Below the pieces are notes generated by a model. That model did no database searches. It was given only the letters and a program-made list of their open reading frames with translations, and was not told the origin of the DNA. A DNA stretch of 30,000 nt from Nephromyces sp. MM_2019 (lineage: Eukaryota; Apicomplexa; Aconoidasida; Nephromycida), in contig JADHZB010000879.1 of NCBI GenBank assembly GCA_015657535.1, positions 1 to 30,000 of the forward strand, in the 5' to 3' direction. Each line of letters starts with the position of its first letter. Position 1 is the stretch's first letter. Position numbers and translations under genes: made by a program. This document shows, in pieces, positions 11,550-21,911 of the stretch.

Positions 11550-12493
11550 CATTAAATATACAGAGTATTCTTTATCTTACACAAACATTTGAAATTGGTT
11601 TGGAATATTAATTTTGTTTGTTTTTTATACTTACTAACTGTTTTGAACACAATTAAACTATTATTTGCAAAATTATTTTTATTTAGATTGAAATATACAA
11701 TCTTTTGATGTTCTTTATAAATCTTCAAGCTAATATTTTATTCACTGGTTGAAAATATACAATAAATATAAAACATATACACGCTCATATGGAAAATTCT
11801 TTATTCCTTGTAATAAAACAATTTCTCAGAGAGTTTTATAATTTTATATTTACATCGTTACTAAGTTTACTATTATACAAAAAATTATAAATATTTATTC
11901 TTCTCATAAGGTAATTTATAAATAAAAAAATTCAATTAAAAATAATTTTTCTAATTAATAGTGATCAATTCATTTATACAAATTTTATATAAATGAAAAT
12001 TTCTATTTATAATATTATCACTATTATATAGATGTCTAGACTAAAGGTATAGAAATAAATTCTATGTTGTGGCTATTTCGAAAATATATATGTATCCACC
12101 AAACAAATTATACACACGATAATCAAACTTGAAAAATAAAACCAACAAATTTTAATAGTGTTAATCAAAATATATGATCAAATGAGGTATTATCTCAGAT
12201 ATTATAGAAATTATCTAGCAAAGTGTGAATCTTGAAATGCATATATGTAGGGTTCATTAAGAAAGTGGAGATGTTATCTGAGGGATAGTTAAGTTTCTGT
12301 GTGGTCGAGATATCAGTAGATAGATGTTTTGTATAGATTTGTATTGTAGAAGGGATCAATAAAGTTACAAATCTTGGTAAATTTTACTCTAGATGTAGAG
12401 TGCTTGAAATACATACATATTAAGGGTGTAACATCAAACAGGGTAGTAGACTTGGGATTCAATTTGTTTCTTTAAACGATATAAATAAGTGTC
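11550..12493. other. Convergent intergenic spacer, no gene seen
   Basis: AT-rich with poly-A/T stretches between the ends of the Toc75-like gene (+) and the membrane-protein gene (-). It probably holds the 3' untranslated regions of both. No repeats of note. Confidence 0.5.
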
Positions 12494-13675
12494 TTATAAA
12501 AAGATTTGGCTCTGTGTTTTTATTTGCTCTAATACAGTGTGTATACGTCTAGTCATGTTGTTGCATATGTAAACGGCTGTCAGGTGCCCTATGATCCATA
12601 TGAGAGACATGTAAATTTCAATGTCAGCAAATATACTTAACAATATTTCAGTCCATAATTCATTGGATTGTAGTAAGGATTTAACGAGAGTAAAAATGTT
12701 AGTGCCAGAAAAATTTATTTCTTCAAGTAACCACCAATCATCTATACCATAGATGTTACATTCCGACTGGCGTTGGTTAGAAATTATCCAATGGCATGAA
12801 ATGACCCGTCTTATTCTAAATGTAGCTTGTGAAACAAAATTGAGGTAATAAAAGATCATAAAGCTAATCGAGATTACTTTCATTAATTCGTATATTCTAT
12901 ATTGATTGTAAAGTCTCAATGATTCCGACAATACAATTGTAGGTATAAATGATCGCTGTGTTATGTTACTTAACTGGTAGTTAGGTGAATTGTTTCTGGA
13001 GGGAAGATCGTCATTAGAACTAGAATTCCTGGTATATATAAGAATTAAAAAACCCATTATCAACATTGTGATCCAAGAACTTATACATATAAAATCGATC
13101 TCCTCTTTTACGGAGCTAGGTATAGTACTGGGCTGATACGGAAGGTTTTTGATGTCTTTGCCTGGTAAATAGATAGAAGGATTAGTAATTTTCTCAATCT
13201 GAAAATTAGCCTTAGATGTTTCAAGATGGTAGCAGGGATTATTCAAATACGAAGCGGTTAGAGTGTCAATAATATTTGTATTTGATATAAAAGAGTTGCT
13301 GATTGCTGTAATAAGGAATATACAGTCAAATATCAGGAGTGCTTTAAGGTAAATCGACCTCCATCCATTTGTTTTAGGGGATTTAAACAGCGAAGACAGC
13401 TCTGTAGAAGTCTGTGGTACTTTTAAGCTTGTTTTATCAGCTTTGGCTTTTGGTGAGTTGTTGGATGAGGATGCTGTGGAACGATCAGAGTGGTAGGGTT
13501 CATTCTGTGTTCCTCGCTCAATATTTCTTGAACGGTCGGTGTGGCCATTACGAGGTGGATTAAATCTATTACCATTCCGCATTACACTTTTGTGAAGCAA
13601 GCTCAGATATAGCTTAAAGAAGGTAAAATTTGTAAGTTTAATGTAAATGGGTGATAACTGTGTATTTATATTCAC
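12494..13675 (-). CDS. Intronless four-span membrane protein of unknown function
   Basis: A single uninterrupted frame of 393 codons, far longer than chance in such AT-rich DNA. Translation starts either at 13675 or, more likely in my view, at the Met 31 codons further in (13582, MRNGNRFNPPRNG), which would give a polar, Ser/Asn/basic cytosolic N-terminus. Four hydrophobic stretches follow, by residue of the longer form: about 108-129 (ALLIFDCIFLITAISNSF), 197-217 (ISSWITMLIMGFLILIY), 266-287 (VISISFMIFYYLNFVSQA) and 350-372 (YMSLIWIIGHLTAVYICNNM). The loop between spans 1 and 2 is about 65 residues with one Cys; between spans 3 and 4 is a CHWIISNQRQSEC pair and a DDWWLLEE acidic-aromatic patch. 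I do not recognise the family. It is the only minus-strand gene here, divergent from GTP cyclohydrolase I across about 4 kb and convergent with the Toc75-like gene. Confidence 0.75.
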   Translation of the reverse strand: MNINTQLSPIYIKLTNFTFFKLYLSLLHKSVMRNGNRFNPPRNGHTDRSRNIERGTQNEPYHSDRSTASSSNNSPKAKADKTSLKVPQTSTELSSLFKSPKTNGWRSIYLKALLIFDCIFLITAISNSFISNTNIIDTLTASYLNNPCYHLETSKANFQIEKITNPSIYLPGKDIKNLPYQPSTIPSSVKEEIDFICISSWITMLIMGFLILIYTRNSSSNDDLPSRNNSPNYQLSNITQRSFIPTIVLSESLRLYNQYRIYELMKVISISFMIFYYLNFVSQATFRIRRVISCHWIISNQRQSECNIYGIDDWWLLEEINFSGTNIFTLVKSLLQSNELWTEILLSIFADIEIYMSLIWIIGHLTAVYICNNMTRRIHTVLEQIKTQSQIFL

Positions 13676-16575
13676 ATATATGTTGACAATAAGCTAGTTG
13701 AGGATGTTTCAAAATTGCTACCATAAGGGGAGCTAAATGAGTTGTATATTGAGGAAAATAAAATCACTTATATATTAGGAGCAAAACACATTAAGTTTGG
13801 CTAACTCTAATAATGAGAAGGATTGTACTTTCATCTAATTAACAATCCTACTGGATCTGGCTACGGTAAATAAACTAACTCACATGTGGAAGAAAAAAGT
13901 AGAAAATTAGATATTTAATTCCCTCAATTGAGTTGGTGATACTCAATGTTTGTAATTCCCTAACAAATATTTTCTAAATTTTTTTAAATGTGCTTTGCAT
14001 GCATAGTTTAATATTAAAAATTAGCAAAAACTATGCGTGTCATTCAAAAGGTTGGAGATAGAAAATTTAGATGGTTAAATAATGATTTGCTGGCTCAGTT
14101 TTGTAATTACGTTGTTATTATATTTATCAAAAATTTTAGTTGATGATCAGTAATGTTTATAATTTTAAAAGCAGTTTTAATTGGGGGTTACCCAAAACGA
14201 TTTGTGAAAATAATTCAAAACAAAAGCAGCTCAAGCAATGCACAACAATAAGCCAAACATATCCAATATGTATATGTAAAATTAAGTTAAAACCAGCTTG
14301 TAAAAGTTTCTAAGGGATCATTCCTGGTATAATTTTACGTGTGCACGTTTGCTTATTAATTTATTTTGCATATCAGGTTAAGCGTGTGCTTATCATATCT
14401 TAAGTAATGTGATTTTGTAGTCGTGTAAAAATGTACAGCGTAGTGTGTGTGTATATGGTTGAAAATGTATATATATTGTGTTCTATTTGCTACTAAGTTC
14501 GTGTAGCCTGAGATTTACACTTGTGGTGCGTTAGGTTGCGCTATATTACTATGTTTTTTCTAAATAGGCTCTAGTCCTAATCAGTCTGCATTTTTCGTGT
14601 TGAAGGATATGAATTATCTCCTTCTCATCTTTTCTAGGTGATTGCATCAACTACATATACGAATTAAGTATCAACTTTAACATTAAATTCACATTGAAGT
14701 CGTTTCAAACGCATTGAAACAAAGGCTTTTGTGGGTTTAATTCTATCAAAATACATATTAAAAAAAGAAGATTAGTCAAACTTATCTAAATTCCTTGGAA
14801 GGATTACAATTCTGAGTTGTGATTTATCAATCAAAAACACCAAAAAGTGATTCTTTTTTATTTGTAAAATTGATAATATCCTCTTTGTTCTTCATCATTT
14901 TTCAAAGTGAAAACTTTTACCCTTTATAATGATTCCTGACCTCTCTAAATAATTAATTGGGAAAATTTGGAGGAATATGAAAGAGTGTGAACAAAGTATG
15001 GAGAAATATAAATAAATTCGAAGAAATTGAAAAAGTAGCTCAGGAAAAAAATTGCAAAAAATAATTAGAAATAAATTTGTTCAAACCCAAATATATTGGA
15101 TTATAGACACTTGTTAACATTAGCATGATTATTTCTTAGTGTAATTACACTTAATATGTTTTTTAATTCAATAATTTTCAATTTTGCTGAATAAAAATTT
15201 CTTAAGTTATATAATTGTATTGAGATATTAATTGTTAGTGTTATTGAATGATAATTATGTTTGTGTTATTATTGTGTACTGTGTGTGTGTTGTGTTTTAA
15301 TGTGTGATAATCTGTGTTTAAGTTGTTTATATGTTATTTGTGTTGTTATTTCTTAATTGTATGTGTGGTATAGCAATTTTGTGTGTATATTGAAGTTGTA
15401 TGAAGTTATTCAGTGCTAATTATCTGTGCAATTGTATCTTAATTCTGTGTTACTGTGTCTTACTCTGTACTTTTGTATCTAAATTTATGTATTGGTTGTT
15501 ACATCTTAGTTGTGTGAGCATTCTGGTTGTTTTAAAAGTTTGTAAAATTTATTTGTTATTGGGTATATAATTATGCTATAGCTGTGTTCAAAATTGTTTT
15601 TAATATTGTGTGTAACTGTTTTTTGATTATGGCGTGTAGATAATTATGTTTTAACAGTTTTACTTATAAGTGTAATTGTATTGTCAATAGTATGTGTACT
15701 TGTTATAATATGCTACTGTTTTGTATGGGTCTTTATTATGTATGTTTGAGTGGGCTGTTGTTGTGTGTATATTAAATATACTATCGTGTTTGATTAATAG
15801 TTTGTTCATAATGCATGTGACTAAGTTAACTTTTTTCTGTAATTTCAATACATATTTAAATATACAACAAAGCTATGTGTAACTTTAAATAGAATCGTTA
15901 ATATATATAAATGTGTTTGTGATTGTTTGTGTTGTAATTGAAATGCTTTCAGATAAAGCTTTTTGAACATGCAGATGAACAGACATCTGAGTGGGTATGT
16001 GCTCAGGTATTTTTTTTATGGGGTGCAAAATATAATTATTCATATGCACAAATAAGTATGTTTACTTGACTTTACACTCCTAGTAAATAAAACTGTTTTG
16101 TGCTTAGACCCGTTAATGTAATTTCGGTTAAATACCTACTTTTTGTATATGAAAATGTGTAATTACGTGTGTGCAGCTTTTTAAGTAATAACCAGAGTTT
16201 GAAAATTCGGGTGAATGTGAACATGTGTGGCGCTGTAGATTTAAGTTTTACTTAACTTTGTGAGAAATTACTCATGTGCACAAGACTATTAGCATAAGCA
16301 TGTGTTTAGTAGATATAAACATGGGTATAACCCTACGTGTAATTAAATTTGTATGCATGATCATCGATGTAACACTCGATGACTACCCATAGCATGTGTA
16401 TGTGTAATGTGTAACCTTTTAAATGATGATAACACACCTATGTTGTTAAAATGAGTAGAATGCGATATATTTGTAAGTTATACATATATAAACTATACGC
16501 CTGCTGAGAATCTTTGAGTGTGTGCTTTTTTGAAAATATATGCCTCATTAAATATGTATATATTAAAATCAATGT
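13676..16575. other. Long TG-rich spacer, no gene seen
   Basis: From about 14330 to 16570 the + strand is strongly enriched in TGTG words (notably 15240-15780) and poor in CACA. No open frame over 60 codons and no convincing exon. This is the 5' side of the minus-strand gene, so on that gene's sense strand it is CA-rich. A purine-rich patch (about 14940-15060) is the only other texture noted. Confidence 0.5.
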
Positions 16576-17244
16576 AAACATTGAGTGTGTTCCTAAATTA
16601 CCTCGGCAACAATTCACTATTTAAATTTTATATCCCGCATTTCTTTTACATCGCAAAACAACACACTGTCTGAATTATTATAATTTCACTTTGACCGTCC
16701 TCAAGGATCTAATTCACCCTTTTTACTGTAAGTGTGCATTCATCTCCCCAAGCCCAATACATAACCTTATAAAACTCAAGTTGTATACACTCTGCTTTAA
16801 CCCTAGCGTTGGTTGCTTATTACACATACTCACCATTTTGACTTAAATGTTTGATACTTACTTAACACGTCCACATATACTATTTTGACTCGAATGTTAT
16901 ATATTCAGGACATCCACACATGAATTTTAACTTAAGTATTAGACCTTTATTACATACATCCTCAAAGCACTCCTCCTCATCACTCTAGCCCTTACATATA
17001 TACAAAACCTACCTCAATTCACCGGTTTAATCCTTTTGTATACACACATATATTACTTTAACTCACTCATTACACACATATACTCTTTTAATTTCACCTC
17101 TTGGACTCCTGTATACACATAAACATTACTCTAACAAACCACAAACTTTACCTTGTGTATTAAGAAATCGATTATATTCTGAGACTATACACATCTATTC
17201 CTCTTACATATAGATATATTCAAAGCACGTACACACACACACAC

Positions 17245-17278
<34 letters not shown>

Positions 17279-17653
17279 TACACCCCAATCCCTCTTGGAT
17301 GGGCTATATATACACCTCTGTTTTACGTCCATATATAACTTACACATACCTCTCCCACATATTCACAAACAACCTAGTTAAGCCATAATCCACATGCATA
17401 ACTGTCATACATCTCTTAGTTATAGACGTATATATATGGGCCACTTAAAATAAGCATTCAAATACATTTAACAATATAAAAATTTGAATTCGTAATACCA
17501 TATATCATTGTAAACACACGATTGAGTAAGCAATTAGCTACACAATTTATATACACACAAGCTCAAATGAACCTAGGAATGCTTGTATGGAGCAGTACAA
17601 ATTTTTGAAGCCTTTTAAACCACATTCATAAGATATTTAAATCTTATCAGGAA
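16576..17653. other. CA-rich spacer upstream of GTP cyclohydrolase I
   Basis: Immediately after the TG-rich block the + strand becomes rich in CACA/CCT words and T-poor, up to the gene start. It includes a (TA)n run at about 17247-17278. No coding signal. It presumably contains the promoter and leader. Confidence 0.5.
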
Positions 17654-19583
17654 ATGTTTAATGGTACAAAGAACTTGATGCATCCAAATATTCATACACA
17701 CGATGAAAACAATAGCCAACATGTCTACAATCACACACATGAAGAAATAACACCCACAAAAATCAACAAGATTAACAAGCTAGACCAAATTAGCTCACAT
17801 GTATTACAAATCATTGAGGTAATACACATATAACCTAATATACTCATAATATATGTGCAAGACAAATTAGCAATACACTGAAAATATTAAGCCACACACA
17901 TTCATTTTTACAAATTCATAAATCTATATATTTTTACAAATTTACAAATTCTTTATATCTCTTAGTTACTGGATGAAAATCCAAATAGAGAGGGACTCTT
18001 AAAAACTCCAGATCGAAATGCTAAAGCCCTCATCGACCTCACTACCGGATATCACCAAAGTTTGAAAGGTTAAGGGCATACTTGTTTTTATGTTTAATAG
18101 ATACACACACAAATATTAAACCTTATTCACGTATCTAAGTTCTCTGAATAAGCATAAAAGTTTTGCGACATTTTTAATATATTATATTAATCATTTGTAT
18201 TATAGAGATTGTTGGAGATGCTACTTTTAATACCGAAAGTGATGAACTCGTTATTGTTAAGGACATACAACTTTTCTCACTGTGTGAACACCACCTCCTA
18301 CCATTTTTTGGGAAATGCCATATTGGGTATTAAAACTTATAAAACACAAATTAGAAATTTAATTATATAAGATAATATGTTTCTTATATATATAGTTATA
18401 TATATATATATATAAATATCTTATTATATATGTATATTTTTAACCACACACAGATATATCCCAAATGGAAAGGTTCTTGGGCTCTCCAAGTTTGCTCGTA
18501 TTGTTGATATGTTTTCTAAACGTTTTCAGGTAATCCCATTTAGTGCTATACACTCACATAGATGGATAAGATAATAACTATAATACTCAGAATTTTAAAC
18601 TTTACAATCCTACACATGTACAGAGGCATACACATGAATTATGGATACTATCAAAAATTCTCTAAATTTATTATCACACATATTATTTATAAATTCATAT
18701 AAATTTTTTAATTTCAATTATTACACATACACACACAGAATAAGAATTCTAATTATGCTACTTTTTAGATTCAAGAAAATTTGGGACAACAAATTGCAAG
18801 TGCAATTAATGAGACAATTTCATGTTCTGGTGTTATCGTGATGATCGAAGCGCAGTAAATCCTATTCATATTATTTATATTTTTTATACTTATTTTCACA
18901 CATTCTCCTATACGATTTATAAGACTATTTACACACTTTATCTAGTATATGAAAACACCATATATGGCATAATTGCTCAAGACAAATAACATATCTCTAC
19001 ACACATAACATGTGGTCAACTATAGAAATCAATTTTATTAGCACATATTTTGCTTTTGATATGAATATTTCTTAACCCTTATACTTTTATATATATACAT
19101 TATGCATATTCAAAACAAAATGTTTATTTAAATAATTTGATCACACCTTTTGACTACATTAGGCACTTATGTATGATGATGAGAGGTGTAAATAAAAGTG
19201 AGGCATCTACCACAACGATTTCAACTTTAGGGAGCTTCAAGTATAGATATATAAATACCTCATGATATACATCTTATTACAAAACAACGTGCAAATACAC
19301 ACACACAAACACACTACATATATATATATATATGCTCCACAAGTAGTATATTTGTATGTTTTAGATTTGGGGGACATGCCCAAATTTAAAACACTCACTA
19401 TGACCTATTATTAATTTCCTTACTCACCCTGAGATCACAATAGATAAAATAAACTTTTTTCACAACTACATATACATACACACACACACTCGTACACATA
19501 TATATACATATATTTATTTTTTTTTTAGGCATAATATAGATCTAAAACTATACTTTATTAATTCAATCAAAGGATCTAAATGA
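17654..19583 (+). CDS. GTP cyclohydrolase I
   Basis: Catalyses GTP to 7,8-dihydroneopterin triphosphate plus formate, the first step of folate/pterin synthesis. The enzyme is cytosolic and usually a homodecamer. Seven exons join in phase: 17654-17818, 17966-18068, 18206-18326, 18454-18529, 18769-18854, 19163-19240 and 19529-19583 (TGA), 227 residues. Seen: [36 protein letters not shown] (the last Tyr spliced from the next exon), [27 protein letters not shown] and [12 protein letters not shown]. Counting places the zinc-type ligands at Cys116, His119 and Cys187; the cysteine spacing of 71 equals that between Cys110 and Cys181 of the E. coli enzyme, so the site looks intact. The first exon encodes a low-complexity leader with Thr-His words (IHTHDE, NHTHEE) typical of this locus. 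Splicing to the last exon gives [14 protein letters not shown], in line with the family's end; reading through instead would end at ...FKYRYINTS. Confidence 0.93.
18855..19162 (+). other. Intron 5 of GTP cyclohydrolase I
   Basis: Splits the EAQ|HLC zinc motif at GCG CA|GTAAAT ... TTAG|GCAC. An unspliced message would stop immediately (CAG TAA), so correct splicing is needed for the third zinc ligand. AT-rich with scattered CACA. Confidence 0.8.
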
Positions 19584-21667
19584 AACAAACGTAGTCCTAT
19601 ATAAATTTTAATTTAAGTTTGTTTATTATTTTAACAAATTTCCAATGGAAAAAAACTTTTTATAATAAACTTTATATTTTTAACATTTGTAATTAAAACA
19701 CAAAAAATTTGTTATGATAAGAGCACCAAATTTTTGATAATATTTTTAAGCAATATTACCCTAACACAAAACTCTTAAATTCATGCAGAAAGTTTTCATA
19801 GTGTATACGAGTCAATCTGTTTACTTTCTACAACTTATGATTACCTATCTCCTTATACTAAGCATATATGCGTATTTACGTGTGTATGCATGCATGTGTT
19901 TGCGGTTTGTGTCTGTTTAAGTGTTTGTGTAGTTGTATGTTTGTTTATAAGTATGCATACCTCTTTTTGTGTGTGTGCTTATTATTTATATGTATGTATA
20001 TATACTTATAAGATATATGCATAACACGTCTATGTATATATACCTAATACCCATGTATCTAATTTTTAACTTAGTATATGTAAATGTAAATTTTTATGAT
20101 TAAAAAGCTATTAATGTTTTGATATGATTTAAATTTATTTTATAATACTAAATCTTGGATTCCACCAAAATAAGACAAATCCAAAACAAAAGGACTAATT
20201 TACAAATTTTTGATAGTAAACAAACTCAAATGGAAAAAATTTATGATTTAGATATGTACACATATACACACATATGTGCATTAATTCTTGAGCTTGTATA
20301 TATATATATATATATATATATATGTAAATTATTAATGCTTGGTGTATGTTAAAATAACAAGTGAAACTAATGAAACTCACCTTTTTTAATAATATCCATA
20401 TCAATGCCTTTTATTTGTATTTGATTATTTAAATTTTATATATATTTATGGTTTCGTTATCTTTATAAAGTATTTTGTCACAATATATATTAGTTAAATT
20501 CTAGTACACACTTAGCATTGAGACATTTGAATGTCTTTTAAATATATATATATAGTGTCACGTGTGATAGCTTGAGTCATGTATGATTGTATATATTTCG
20601 CCTGTGATTGCATTTGTATAATCTGTTATGTATATATGAATTTGTATGCTTTAGTATTGTGGCTAAGTAATTTATTTATGCTTATGTCTGTTAAATTCTA
20701 TCCTGTTGATGTTTGTGTAATTTCGTTCAGTTTGTCTATTTGAGTTGTAATTAATTGTTTATTTGCTGAATAAGATACTTTGTATGAATTTTGTGTGTGA
20801 GCTCTGTGTACACCATATTTAAAGGAGTCTAGTAAAATCTTATGCAATTGATAAGCATATTTTCACATCTAGTGTTTACAAATTGTAAGTGATTGGAGTT
20901 GAGGACACATGTAATGTTAAAACATATATATATATCTATAAGCGTTTGTATGTGTAAATATTTTTCATCCATAAATCTATGAATGAGTTATTCATTAATT
21001 GTTTATAGATAATTATATAATTGTATGTGTATTATTTTGTGTATTGGTGGTTAGGTATTGACTTAAAATTAAAAAAAATTAAACTGCACAAATAAAAAAA
21101 TTTTCTTTTTATTTATTTGATGTAAAATTTTCTTTACTTTTTTTTTAAAACTTGAAAATAAATTTTATTTTATTTGTAAGTCTTGTTTATCAAATTTGAT
21201 TTTCACAAAAGTTTCCTAAACTGAAAAATTTATAAATTTTTCAACTTTTTAAACTCGGTAATAAAAATTTTGCATAATTTTGGTAAGAAAATACACCTTA
21301 AATTCATTCCAATTCATTTTGTAATTTACAATTTCCACTCAAAAATTGATGTTGCAAAAATATTTCAGATTTATTTAACTTGTTTTAATACTTTTAAAAA
21401 TTTTCAATACATTCAAACAGTTTATGAAATTTAAGCTAAAAAAATAATTTCGAGTTAACTTCAAGCATTTACACAAATCTCTTAATATCAAAATTTGGCT
21501 TGTAAAATTTGAATCAGCTTTTACACCGAAAGAAAATCACGCAGCAGATCATACTATTTCCTTAAGAAATTACATTACATCTATCACAGCAACTAATTTT
21601 TAACTTTTATTTTGTAATTATTCAGACACCACAAGTTTATTTAACAAATAATTGGTATCTCACAAAG
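19584..21667. other. Spacer with TG-rich segments, no gene seen
   Basis: AT-rich. TG-rich segments lie at about 19860-20000 and 20540-21060, a (TA)n run at 20297-20323, and T/A homopolymer-rich sequence at 21060-21640. Overlapping short frames near 20155-20404 on both strands are caused by the TA run and are not supported as genes. Confidence 0.5.
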
Positions 21668-21870
21668 ATGGAATTACTCAAGTGGTTTTTCATTACTACA
21701 ATTTTATTTACCCAAGCATTGGGTGATAAGGATAAGGGTTACACACCAAGTTTCACCTCAAGTATGATTTCTAATATTCAAGTCATTTCTTTGGCGAATT
21801 ACATGCCACTGTGTAGCTGTGTATATATTTATGTGATTTTCAAATATTTGTTTATTTTTGTGTAACTTCA

Positions 21871-21911
<41 letters not shown>

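Noticed and set aside
18641..18841. 66-codon frame reading into GTP cyclohydrolase exon 5
   Set aside because: Its start is in intron 4 and its frame does not match the enzyme's.
20155..20404. Two overlapping short frames on opposite strands
   Set aside because: Both are held open by the (TA)n run; no partner exons or family pattern.
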